DNA from: Alphaproteobacteria bacterium
Lineage (GTDB): Bacteria; Pseudomonadota; Alphaproteobacteria; Caulobacterales; Maricaulaceae
Assembly (NCBI GenBank): GCA_016124675.1
Contig: WGNG01000005.1
Coordinates: 62,001-126,000 of the forward strand
Length of the DNA stretch: 64,000 nucleotides
Reading direction: 5' to 3'
Below are positions 36,095-43,746 of the stretch, one piece after another. A model generated the notes under the pieces. The model saw nothing but the letters and a program-made list of their open reading frames with translations. It was not told the DNA's origin and ran no database searches. Numbering within the stretch: the stretch's first letter is position 1; each line of letters begins with the position of its first letter. The translations under genes were made by a program, and so were the position numbers.

Positions 36095-36538
36095 TCAAGC
36101 CGTCTGATTGCACGCCAGCGCGCCCACGGCGCCGTAGCGGGCCGCCGACGGGCCGTATCCGGCCTGGGCCTGCTTCTGGCGCGAGGCTTCCTCGGCAATG
36201 GCGCGCACCAGGCCTTCGGTGAGCACTTTGAGCGCTTCGACAGAGGCATAGTTGCGCGACAAAGCTGTATTGAAGTGTTCAGTCGCCGTGCGCAGGCGGT
36301 CCTTGAGGGCTGGCGCAAGCCCGGACAGGCGCTCCGGTTCCCGTGCCGCGCGCTGGGTTTCGGCGCGGTAGAGCGTGGCCAGGCGCATTTTCTCGGTCTG
36401 CAGATGGACCGCCTCATGCGGGCGGCGCGCCTCGAACAGGCCGGTTTCCTGTTCCAGCAGAACGGTGAGCCGCTGGGTCAGGCGGATCATCGCCTCGGCG
36501 CGTTCGGCCGGGGTCTGGGCGGCGAGCTCGGTGGTCAC
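36095..36538 (-). CDS. FlbY / FlgN-like flagellar protein
   Basis: A 147-residue helical protein (AMIRLTQRLTVLLEQETGLF, HLQTEKMRLATLYRAETQRA) with the length and helix pattern of FlgN-type chaperones for hook-associated proteins. In Caulobacter a protein called FlbY occupies the place downstream of flgI and cheL. Its ATG overlaps the CheL-like stop (ATGA), so flgI, cheL and this gene are coupled. It is convergent with the FlaEY-like gene, four bases away. Chaperone function is inference. Confidence 0.78.
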   Translation of the reverse strand: MTTELAAQTPAERAEAMIRLTQRLTVLLEQETGLFEARRPHEAVHLQTEKMRLATLYRAETQRAAREPERLSGLAPALKDRLRTATEHFNTALSRNYASVEALKVLTEGLVRAIAEEASRQKQAQAGYGPSAARYGAVGALACNQTA

Positions 36539-36858
36539 GATCCGGCCTCCTGATATCTGAGCATTTCACGCGCCAGGGAATCGGCCAGGCCAATGCCGCC
36601 GGCGCGGGTGATGACCTTGGCGTATTCCTCGTTAAGCATGGAGCTGAACGCCGCTTCGCCGGGTCCGCCGCCGAAGCTGGACTGGGTGGTCTCACCCATC
36701 ATCGCTTCCAGCACCTGGGCGAGGAACACGGCCTCGAAGTCCTCCGCCGTGGCGCGCAGCTGGTCGGGCGTGCGCGACTGGCGCGCCGCAGCGCCCGGCG
36801 GGGCCGCGCGCGCTGACAGCATGGCCGCCTGCATCTGGGCGTCGAGAAGACCGTCCAT
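36535..36858 (-). CDS. CheL/FlgJ-type rod-binding protein
   Basis: A 107-residue protein equal to the N-terminal rod-binding domain of FlgJ without the muramidase domain. Family features are LRATAEDFEAVFLAQVLEAM, the glycine-rich FGGGPGEAAFSSMLNEEYA and GGIGLADSLAREML. In Caulobacter relatives this short form is called CheL. It likely caps or scaffolds rod assembly. ATG 36858 shares one base with the flgI stop (TGATG), so it is coupled to flgI. Confidence 0.9.
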   Translation of the reverse strand: MDGLLDAQMQAAMLSARAAPPGAAARQSRTPDQLRATAEDFEAVFLAQVLEAMMGETTQSSFGGGPGEAAFSSMLNEEYAKVITRAGGIGLADSLAREMLRYQEAGS

Positions 36859-37964
36859 CACAGCACCTCGATATCGGCTTGCAGCGCGCCGGCGGCCTTG
36901 ATGGTCTGCAGGATCGTGATCAGGTCGCGCGGGCTGACGCCCAGGGCGTTGAGGCCATCGACCAGCTCGCGCAGCGTCACCGAGCCTTGCAGCACGCCCA
37001 TTTCGCGCATCTCCTGCTCCACCGTCACATCGGTGCGCGGCAGGACGACCGCATCGGCCTCGGTAAACGGCGCCGGCTGAATGGCGATGGGGCTTTCAGA
37101 CACCGTGACCGTCAGCCCGCCCTGGGCGATCGCGACGGTGGATACGCGCACATTATCGCCCATCACGATGGTGCCGGTGCTTTCGTCGATCACCACGCGC
37201 GCGCGCATGTCGGTCTGGACCCGCAGCTGCTCCACATCGGCGATCAGGGACACCATGTCGCCGCCAAAGCTGGCGGGACGGGTGAGGGCCACGGTGGACG
37301 GGTTCTGCGCCGACGCCACGCCGGAGCCCAGATAGGCGTTGATCGTGTCGGCCATGCGCCGGGCGGTGGTGAAATCGGGATTGCGCAGCGACAGGCGGAT
37401 CTCGTCGCGGCCGGCGAGGTCAAACTCCATCTCGCGCTCGATCACGGCCCCGTTCGGGATGCGCGCCGTCGTGGGCACGCCGCGCGTGACGCTGGCCGCC
37501 TGACCGCCGGCTGCGAAGCCGCCAGCGGCGACCGAGCCTTGCGCCACCGCAAACACTTCGCCATTGGCGCCGACCAGCGGGGTGGCGATCAGCACGCCGC
37601 CCTGCAGGCTGCTGGCGTCGCCCAGCGCCGAGACGGTGACGTCGATGCGCGTGCCCTGCATGGAGAAGGGGGGCAGCTCGGCGGTGACCATGACGGCGGC
37701 GACATTGCCGGTGCGCAGATCGGCGTCGCGCACATTGATGTTGAAGCGCTCGAGCATGGAATTCATGGCCTGGCGCGTGAAGGCGGCGTTGCGCAGCGTG
37801 TCGCCCGACCCGTCCAGACCCACCACCAGGCCATAGCCGACCAGCTGGTTGGAGCGCACGCCCTCGACATCGGCGATGTCCTTGATGCGCGGATTGGCGT
37901 GCGCGCCCGGCGCCGCGGCGGCCCACAGGGCCAGGGCGGACAGGATGAGGATGGTTCTGATCAT
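36858..37964 (-). CDS. flgI: Flagellar P-ring protein FlgI
   Basis: A 368-residue periplasmic P-ring protein. The signal peptide (TILILSALALWAAAAPGAHA) is followed by the family start NPRIKDIADVEGVRSNQLVG. Later come SMQGTRIDVTVSALGDASSL and VVIDESTGTIVMGDNVRVST. ATG 37964 starts just before the signal peptide; an 18-codon extension is not supported. It heads flgI-cheL-flbY, divergent from fliX with a CtrA-type box in the shared region. Confidence 0.96.
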   Translation of the reverse strand: MIRTILILSALALWAAAAPGAHANPRIKDIADVEGVRSNQLVGYGLVVGLDGSGDTLRNAAFTRQAMNSMLERFNINVRDADLRTGNVAAVMVTAELPPFSMQGTRIDVTVSALGDASSLQGGVLIATPLVGANGEVFAVAQGSVAAGGFAAGGQAASVTRGVPTTARIPNGAVIEREMEFDLAGRDEIRLSLRNPDFTTARRMADTINAYLGSGVASAQNPSTVALTRPASFGGDMVSLIADVEQLRVQTDMRARVVIDESTGTIVMGDNVRVSTVAIAQGGLTVTVSESPIAIQPAPFTEADAVVLPRTDVTVEQEMREMGVLQGSVTLRELVDGLNALGVSPRDLITILQTIKAAGALQADIEVL

Positions 37965-38129
37965 GGCGCACGCAACTCCGTCCGGGTCATATGCGCGCAC
38001 CTGCGAAAACCGTGCCAAGGTTAACGCGGGAATGTGGCATATAAATCAGCATGTTGGATTTGAGCGTGCCGGCGCAATCTGCCGGTCAGCCGCCATGCAG
38101 GCAAAAACTGCCCGGCCAGCGCGGCCCGC

Positions 38130-38145
38130 TTAATCGCCCGTTAAC
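38130..38145 (+). promoter_or_regulatory. CtrA binding site at fliX / flgI
   Basis: TTAATCGCCCGTTAAC is an exact TTAA-N7-TTAAC. A further TTAA at 38151-38154 extends it to three half sites. It lies 48 bases before the fliX start and 166 before the flgI start. In Caulobacter fliX is a CtrA-dependent class II gene. A lone TTAAC at about 38021 lies nearer flgI. Confidence 0.8.
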
Positions 38146-38192
38146 CCAGGTTAAGCCAGCTTCGTCGCGACGATTTGCCTTCGGGGTCAGCC

Positions 38193-38618
38193 ATGAAAAT
38201 CAATGCGCCGCGCAGCACCCAGCCGGTTTCGCCATCCCGCCGCACACCGGGCGCCGGTCCGGCGCAGGGCTTTGCGCCTGAAACCGCCCCTGCGCCATCG
38301 GGGCCGGGCGCGGCCGCCGGCGTCAGCGCCGCCAGTGCGGTCAATTCCATCGAAGCGCTGATGGCGCTGCAGGGGGCTGACGATTACGGCGGCGCCCGCA
38401 AGCGCGCCACTGATCGCGCCTTTTCGCTTCTGGACGTGCTGGGCGATCTCAAGCTGGAGATCCTCGACGGGACACTGCCGCGTGACACGCTGGTGCGGCT
38501 CATGGAGACGGTGAAGACCCAGCGCGACCAGACCCGCGATCCGCGGCTCGAAGCGGTGCTTGACGAGGTCGAGATTCGCGCCGCCGTGGAGCTCGCCAAG
38601 CATGGCTGGCGTGGCTGA
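38193..38618 (+). CDS. fliX: Flagellar assembly regulator FliX
   Basis: A 141-residue class II flagellar regulator. In Caulobacter FliX couples completion of the early basal body to activation of FlbD, the sigma-54 activator. The N-terminus MKINAPRSTQPVSPSRRTPG and the C-terminal domain (DRAFSLLDVLGDLKLEILDG, DPRLEAVLDEVEIRAAVELA) match the family. ATG 38193 has GGGG about six bases upstream. It faces flgI across the CtrA box. FlbD itself is not in this window. Confidence 0.94.
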   Translation: MKINAPRSTQPVSPSRRTPGAGPAQGFAPETAPAPSGPGAAAGVSAASAVNSIEALMALQGADDYGGARKRATDRAFSLLDVLGDLKLEILDGTLPRDTLVRLMETVKTQRDQTRDPRLEAVLDEVEIRAAVELAKHGWRG

Positions 38619-38760
38619 ACGCTGTTCAAGCACCTCTTCTGCCTCATGATTTTCACAATGGCGCCAAACTTGCGCTCCAGCGGCTGCGCCTGATTGACTT
38701 GAGAGGCTTGCTGGATATGCTCCGGCGCGCTTGCGGCAGGGCATGCATGGAGTCGCGAAT

Positions 38761-39192
38761 ATGGCTGTGACCGAGTCCTCGATCGAACTGCCCAAAGGCT
38801 ACGCCCCCAGCGAAGCCGAGCCGTTCATGAACCCCCGCCAGAAAGAATACTTCCGCCGCAAGCTGACGGCCTGGAAGGACGAGATCATCCGCGAGAGCCG
38901 GTCGACCCTGTCCGCGCTCCAGGAAGACATCGGCGCGCTGCCTGATCTGGCGGACCGCGCCTCCACCGAAACCGACCGCGCGCTTGAGCTGCGCGCCCGC
39001 GACCGCCAGCGCAAGCTGGTGGCCAAGATCGACGCGGCCTTGCGCCGGATCGAGGAAGACACCTACGGCTATTGCGAGGAGACCGGAGAGCCGATTTCGC
39101 TCGCCCGCCTGGACGCCCGCCCGGTGGCGACGCTCAGCCTGGAAGCCCAGGAGCGCCATGAACGCTCCGAACGGGTTCACCGCGACGACTGA
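38761..39192 (+). CDS. dksA: RNA polymerase-binding factor DksA
   Basis: A 143-residue DksA, which enters the secondary channel of RNA polymerase and works with ppGpp. It has the N-terminal MNPRQKEYFRRKLTAWKDEI, a coiled coil with the aspartates in LPDLADRASTETDRA, and a C-terminal zinc-finger region. Only one cysteine, Cys105 in GYCEETGEPI, is seen where classic DksA has four; the second CxxC pair reads ARLDARP. GGAG is eight bases before ATG 38761. Its place beside fliX matches Caulobacter. Confidence 0.93.
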   Translation: MAVTESSIELPKGYAPSEAEPFMNPRQKEYFRRKLTAWKDEIIRESRSTLSALQEDIGALPDLADRASTETDRALELRARDRQRKLVAKIDAALRRIEEDTYGYCEETGEPISLARLDARPVATLSLEAQERHERSERVHRDD

Positions 39193-39200
39193 GCCCGGAC

Positions 39201-39587
39201 TCAGCCGAGCCGTTCGCGCATCCACGCTTCGGCTTCGGCCCAGCTGGCGAAGCACCGCGAGGCGAACCCGGCCTTGTGGAGCATTTTCGTCATCATCAGC
39301 GCATGCATCATGTTGGCGGGGCTGTAGACGTAGGCGATCACCAGATGCCGGGGCAGGGCCTTGGCGAATATCTCAGCAATCGCCGCAAACTGCGGCACGG
39401 TATGCTCCAGCGCGCAGTCGCTGTAATCAAGCATCAGCCCGTCGCGCGCTTCCTCGATCAGGCGCTGGCACAGGCGCGGCGCATTGGCCCGGCTTTCGGC
39501 CACGGAGTTGCGGCCCCGCGTGCGGATGCACAGCACGTTGGCGCCGTCGAGGGCGAAGCGTTCAATCTGCAGAGGTTTTTCGGGCAT
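39201..39587 (-). CDS. Small STAS/SpoIIAA-like protein
   Basis: A 128-residue alpha/beta protein with alternating strands and helices (LMLDYSDCALEHTVPQFAAI, RHLVIAYVYSPANMMHALMM) as in SpoIIAA-like/STAS-like families, and a C-terminal SWAEAEAWMRERLG typical of that group. No canonical phospho-serine is obvious. ATG 39587 follows the flgH stop by five bases, so it is the last gene of the flgF-flgG-flgA-flgH operon. GTG 39605 is another possible start. A flagellar role is only inferred from position. Confidence 0.65.
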   Translation of the reverse strand: MPEKPLQIERFALDGANVLCIRTRGRNSVAESRANAPRLCQRLIEEARDGLMLDYSDCALEHTVPQFAAIAEIFAKALPRHLVIAYVYSPANMMHALMMTKMLHKAGFASRCFASWAEAEAWMRERLG

Positions 39588-39592
39588 CAGCG

Positions 39593-40390
39593 TCAGAATG
39601 GCCACAGAAGGTTATAGACTTCCTGCCCGATGGGCGGGCGCTGCATCTCCGATATATGGCCGCGGCCGCCATAGGACACCCGCGCCTCTGCGATCTTGCG
39701 GTGCTCGATCGTATTGTCCGCCGCGATGTCCTGCGGACGTACGATTCCCGATATGAGAAGCTCGCGCACCTCATTGTTGATGCGCACTTCCTGACGGCCA
39801 TGGATCACCAGATTGCCGTTCCATAGCACGTCCACCACGATGGCTGCGGCGGTCATGGAAATGGTCTCGGACCGGTTGACGCTGCCGGAGCCCTGCGTGG
39901 ATGAGTTGGAGCCGAAGCGGGTCAGATTGGCCGGATCGATGGCGTCATTGAAGATGGCGTCGAGCGCCGCTTCGCCGCCGAGGAAATTGGTCAGGTTGGA
40001 GCGCTCTGACGTCTGACGGTTGCGCGTGGTCTGGTTCTGCACCTGGGCGCGGTCGGAGATATCGATCGTCACCGTCAGTATGTCGCCTACATGGGCGGCG
40101 CGCGGATCGCCGAAGAAGGTGGTCGTGTTCGCGCTCCACAGCGAATTGACGTTGCGGCGCTGGTGGGCGCGCTCGGCCATCAGCTGCTGGATGCGCGCTG
40201 CGCGCGCCGCGTCGATCTGGGCGGGCGTCATGCCGGCGCTGCTGACCGCGCCGGTCAGGACGGCGGTGTTGTCCATCGGCGACAGGGGCGGGGGCTGACC
40301 CACATAGGACAGCCGGTCGGTCGCCGCGCACGCGGTCAACAGGGCGCCGGTCATCATCACGGCGGCGGTGGTCTTCAAGGTCGCGCGCAT
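39593..40390 (-). CDS. flgH: Flagellar L-ring lipoprotein FlgH
   Basis: A 265-residue outer-membrane L-ring lipoprotein. The signal ends with MTGALLTAC (Cys21). Family features are SLWSANTTTFFGDPRAAHVG, DILTVTIDISDRAQ and the C-terminal GNLVIHGRQEVRINNEVREL followed by SGIVRPQDIAADNTI. GGAGCC precedes ATG 40390. It lies 12 bases after flgA in the operon. Confidence 0.96.
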   Translation of the reverse strand: MRATLKTTAAVMMTGALLTACAATDRLSYVGQPPPLSPMDNTAVLTGAVSSAGMTPAQIDAARAARIQQLMAERAHQRRNVNSLWSANTTTFFGDPRAAHVGDILTVTIDISDRAQVQNQTTRNRQTSERSNLTNFLGGEAALDAIFNDAIDPANLTRFGSNSSTQGSGSVNRSETISMTAAAIVVDVLWNGNLVIHGRQEVRINNEVRELLISGIVRPQDIAADNTIEHRKIAEARVSYGGRGHISEMQRPPIGQEVYNLLWPF

Positions 40391-40402
40391 GGCGGCTGGC
40401 TC

Positions 40403-41350
40403 CTAGTGGGTGAAAACGGGACCCGACGCGACGCGGGCCTGGCCCGGCGCTTCGGCGATCGCTTCGATGGTGCGGTTCGATTGCAGGTTCAGGAAACGCG
40501 CGGTCTGACCTTCAGCAGCGTTATCCAGCGCCCGCGCCCGTGCGGTGAGGACGAGCCCGCCCGTCTGGTAGACAAGCTGAACGGTGTCGCCGCGTGCGAT
40601 CATGACCGGCGCCTGCAGATCGAGCGCGCGCAGGGGCGTGTCCGCGCGCAGGGTGCGGCGCGCTTCCTGCCCGATCAGGGCGTCCGCGCTCATCAGCGTG
40701 TCGGGGCGCACCTGACCGGCGGCCAGCCGCTCCCAGCGGACCATGTCCCCGGTGATGACATCGCCGCGCGCGACCGCACGGGTCAGCACCGGGACGTCGC
40801 TGACCGGCTGGACCCGGCCGCCAATGCGCTCGGGCGCGCCGCCCGGCCAGGGGGCGATCTCGGCGCGAAACAGGCCGGCGCGCGCGTCATGTTCAAGGCT
40901 GATGAGCTCGGGACCGCCCGCACTGTCCAGGGGCGCATGCAGCGCCTGGGTGCGGTTGGACAGCTCCACCAGATGGGCCTGGCCGCTCTCCACATAGAGG
41001 GCTTCCTCGATCAGGCGGGCAATGTCGGTGGCGCTGACCGTGCGGCCCGCGCGCTCCACGGTCACGCGCAGGACGCCCCCTGCATTGGCCCAGTGAAGTC
41101 CGTGGCGCGCGGCCTCGGCGCGGATGAAGTCCGGGTCCAGCGACAGGCTCTGCCCGGGCGCGGGTGCGCGCGCCAGTATGGCGTCGCCCGCCTCGCCTGC
41201 GCCGTCGAACAGATCGCCCAGCGTGATCATGGCGCCGAGCGTGGTCAGGCGCTCCTTCAGGAATACCGTGCGCGGCTCCTGCGCGCGGGCGTCCGGTACG
41301 GTTGAAACCGCGAGGGCGAGGGCGGCGAGCAGGGCGAGGGTGCGGGTCAT
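40403..41350 (-). CDS. flgA: Flagellar P-ring assembly chaperone FlgA
   Basis: A 315-residue periplasmic chaperone for P-ring assembly. A signal peptide (LALLAALALAVSTVPDARA) is followed by an N-terminal domain. The C-terminal SAF and ChapFlgA region has VPVLTRAVARGDVITGDMVR, RRTLRADTPLRALDLQAPVM and RGDTVQLVYQTGGLVLTA. It is longer than enterobacterial FlgA, as usual in this group. The gene sits between flgG and flgH. Confidence 0.94.
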   Translation of the reverse strand: MTRTLALLAALALAVSTVPDARAQEPRTVFLKERLTTLGAMITLGDLFDGAGEAGDAILARAPAPGQSLSLDPDFIRAEAARHGLHWANAGGVLRVTVERAGRTVSATDIARLIEEALYVESGQAHLVELSNRTQALHAPLDSAGGPELISLEHDARAGLFRAEIAPWPGGAPERIGGRVQPVSDVPVLTRAVARGDVITGDMVRWERLAAGQVRPDTLMSADALIGQEARRTLRADTPLRALDLQAPVMIARGDTVQLVYQTGGLVLTARARALDNAAEGQTARFLNLQSNRTIEAIAEAPGQARVASGPVFTH

Positions 41351-41369
41351 GGCGCGGGTTTCCTATCCA

Positions 41370-42155
41370 TCAGCGCAGGTTGGATGAGGCGGCGAGCATC
41401 TCGTCGGCGGCGCTGATGACGCGGGCGTTCATTTCATAGGCGCGCTGGGCGGCGATCAGCGCGGTCACCTCGGTCACCGCGTCGACATTGGAGCTTTCGA
41501 TGAAGCCCTGGCGCACCACGCCGAAGCCCGGATCGCCCGGGACGCCGGGCTGGGGCGCGCCGGAGGCTGCGCTCTCCAGCAGGAGATTGCCGCCGATCTG
41601 CTCGAGCCCCGCCTCATTGGCGAAAATCACCAGCTCCAGCTGGCCCACCACCTGGGGCTCGGCCTCGCCGTCGAGCAGGGCCTGGACCTGACCTTGCTGG
41701 TTGATGACCATCTGGCGCGCTTCCACAGGCACCACGATGCCCGGCTCCACCCGGTAACCGTCAGCGGTGACGAGCTCGCCCTCAGGGCTCAGGGAGAAAT
41801 TGCCCGCCCGGGTGTAGGCCTCGCCGCCATTGGGCAGCTGGATGCGGAAATACCCGTCGCCGGAGATCGCCACGTCATACGGGTTGGCGGTCTGCGACAG
41901 GCTGCCCTGTTCGGTGATGCGGTAGACCGAGCCGGCATTGACCCCGAGGCCGACCTGGACCCCCGTGGGCACGATCGTGCCGGCGTCGGACGAGGCCGCG
42001 CCCGGCTGGCGCAGGGTCTGATAGAGCAGATCCTGAAACTCGGCCCGCTGGCGCTTGAACGCCGTGGTGTTCATGTTCGCCAGATTGTGGGCGATCACCT
42101 CGACAGCCAGCTGCTGGGCTTCCATCCCGGTGGCGGCGGTGGACAAGGCGCGCAT
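41370..42155 (-). CDS. flgG: Flagellar distal rod protein FlgG
   Basis: A 261-residue distal rod protein. It starts MRALSTAATGMEAQQLAVEV with the rod signature HNLANMNTTAFKRQRAEFQD, has the FlgG-specific insert GVQVGLGVNAGSVYRITEQG, and ends with SNVDAVTEVTALIAAQRAYE and AADEMLAASSNLR. Length matches the family. It lies 26 bases after flgF and has no signal peptide. Confidence 0.97.
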   Translation of the reverse strand: MRALSTAATGMEAQQLAVEVIAHNLANMNTTAFKRQRAEFQDLLYQTLRQPGAASSDAGTIVPTGVQVGLGVNAGSVYRITEQGSLSQTANPYDVAISGDGYFRIQLPNGGEAYTRAGNFSLSPEGELVTADGYRVEPGIVVPVEARQMVINQQGQVQALLDGEAEPQVVGQLELVIFANEAGLEQIGGNLLLESAASGAPQPGVPGDPGFGVVRQGFIESSNVDAVTEVTALIAAQRAYEMNARVISAADEMLAASSNLR

Positions 42156-42181
42156 GGTGACGTCTCCAGATCAAGGGAAAA

Positions 42182-42913
42182 TTATGGCCGGCCAAGGCGT
42201 TCGATCGCCTTGCGGCTCAGTTCGTCGGCGTCGGCGATCATGCGGGTCACCGACTGGTAGGCGCGGCTGACTTCCATCATCCGGGTCATTTCCAGGATCG
42301 CCCGCACGTTCGAGCTTTCCCGGAAGCCCTGACGCACGGCCGGCCGCTCATCCAGGCGCACGGCGTCTTCGGGGGCTGCAAACCGGTTATCGCCGATCTT
42401 CGAGAGCAGGCCCGGCCCCTCGAACACCGCCAGGGCCAGGCGCGCGCCGGGCTGTCCGTTCTGGATCAGCGCGCCATCGGCGCTGAACTGCACAGGCCCG
42501 GCGGCGGGATCGAGCACCACCGGCGCGCCGCCCTCATCAAGCACGCGCGCGCCGTCAGCGGCGGTGAGTTCGCCTTCAGCGTTGAGCGTGAAGCGTCCGT
42601 CGCGGGTGAAGCGCTCGCCGGCGGGCGTTTCGACGACGAAAAAGCCCGGCCCGTCCAGCGCCAGATCCAGCGGACGCCCGGTCGCGGTCAGCGCGCCCTG
42701 GGTGAAGTCGCGCGCCATCCCCCATTCGCCCACGAACTGGGTGGGCGGCGGACCGTCCTGGTGACGGGCGCGGGGCGTTTCGCGCGACTCCAGCAACACG
42801 CGCTCGGCCTTGAAGCCGTCGGTGTTGATGTTCGCGATATTGTTGGCCGTGATGTCCATCTCGCGGCGCAAGGTGAGCTGGCGCGACAGGCCGATGAGCA
42901 TCGTATTGTCCAT
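42182..42913 (-). CDS. flgF: Flagellar rod protein FlgF
   Basis: A 243-residue proximal rod protein. It starts MDNTMLIGLSRQLTLRREMD with the rod signature ITANNIANINTDGFKAERVL, then the GPGFFVVETPAGERFTRDGR segment. It ends with SNVRAILEMTRMMEVSRAYQ. ATG 42913 has AGGAG upstream; the frame extends 26 codons without support. It is the first gene of the flgF-flgG-flgA-flgH unit, behind a sigma-54-type promoter 67 bases upstream. Confidence 0.96.
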   Translation of the reverse strand: MDNTMLIGLSRQLTLRREMDITANNIANINTDGFKAERVLLESRETPRARHQDGPPPTQFVGEWGMARDFTQGALTATGRPLDLALDGPGFFVVETPAGERFTRDGRFTLNAEGELTAADGARVLDEGGAPVVLDPAAGPVQFSADGALIQNGQPGARLALAVFEGPGLLSKIGDNRFAAPEDAVRLDERPAVRQGFRESSNVRAILEMTRMMEVSRAYQSVTRMIADADELSRKAIERLGRP

Positions 42914-42979
42914 GGGGCGCCTCTCCTTCTGGCGTTGAGCCCCAGCCGCAGGTTCTGGGCGGCCGTTCACCCTCGCAGG

Positions 42980-42995
42980 CGCAAGCCTCATGCCA
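42980..42995 (-). promoter_or_regulatory. Sigma-54 promoter of the flgF operon
   Basis: On the minus strand TGGCATGAGGCTTGCG matches the -24/-12 consensus (TGGCAY-N5-TTGC) with GG and GC exactly ten bases apart. It ends 67 bases before the flgF start. In Caulobacter the flgF operon is a class III sigma-54 target activated by FlbD. Confidence 0.78.
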
Positions 42996-43178
42996 TGGTT
43001 AACGTATTGATTTTAAATGATGCGAGAGATGGGCCTCCCCGCCAGCGGGTGCAGGCTTGCCGCCTGCGGGCGCCAAAGGCGGCAATTCCTGCCGGGTGAC
43101 GCTGCTTTCCCAACGAATCGTTAACCGCAGCGGCGGTTAATGCCGGGAGGTCGCGGTGTCGGCGTGCGGGAGCAGGCT

Positions 43179-43733
43179 ATGGCTGAAAAAATGGAAACGG
43201 ACGGCGAGGCGGACGGCGCGGAAGCTCCGGCCGAAAAGGCCAAGCCTGACATCAAGAAGCTCGCCCTGTTCATCGGCCTGCCGGTGGTGATCCTGATCCT
43301 GGCGGGAGTGGCCGGCGCCTTGCTGCTTCTGGGCGGCGGCTCCGAAGAGGCTGACCTGGCCGTGGCGGAAGCCGAAGCGGCGGCGGCGGCCGAGGCGGCG
43401 CCGCAATCCTATTTCGACCGGATCGACACCGCCTCGCCCCTGGACGAACCCATCACCGTCTCGCTGGCGGGCGACGGCCGGCGCACCACGATCATCGTGT
43501 CGTTCCGGGTGGCGTTCGAGGACCCGCTCGTCGCCGAGCAGCTGGCGGACCCGATGCGCCGCGTTGCGCTGAGGGACAGCTATCTGGAGTTTCTGCGCAC
43601 CTTGCGTGCGGAAGATCTTGACGGGTCCATGGGCCATTTCCGCTTCAAGGCGGAACTGGTGCGCCGCACGAATCTGATCATCGCCCCGCTCGAGGTGGAC
43701 GATGTGCTGTTCGACGAATTCATGATGCAATAG
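43179..43733 (+). CDS. fliL: Flagellar basal body protein FliL
   Basis: A 184-residue FliL, which associates with the stator and rotor. A charged cytoplasmic start is followed by one membrane span (LALFIGLPVVILILAGVAGA). The periplasmic domain contains RRTTIIVSFRVAFEDPLVAE and ends with NLIIAPLEVDDVLFDEFMMQ. GGGAG lies seven bases before ATG 43179. fliL-fliM order is as in Caulobacter. TTAA half sites occur upstream but not with CtrA spacing. Confidence 0.93.
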   Translation: MAEKMETDGEADGAEAPAEKAKPDIKKLALFIGLPVVILILAGVAGALLLLGGGSEEADLAVAEAEAAAAAEAAPQSYFDRIDTASPLDEPITVSLAGDGRRTTIIVSFRVAFEDPLVAEQLADPMRRVALRDSYLEFLRTLRAEDLDGSMGHFRFKAELVRRTNLIIAPLEVDDVLFDEFMMQ

Positions 43734-43746
43734 CGGGGACCTGGCG

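Noticed and set aside
42999-43140. TTAA half sites upstream of fliL as a CtrA box
   Set aside because: Pairs at 42999/43013 and 43121/43137 have 10 and 12 bases between them, not 7, so I do not call a CtrA site, although fliL is a CtrA target in Caulobacter.
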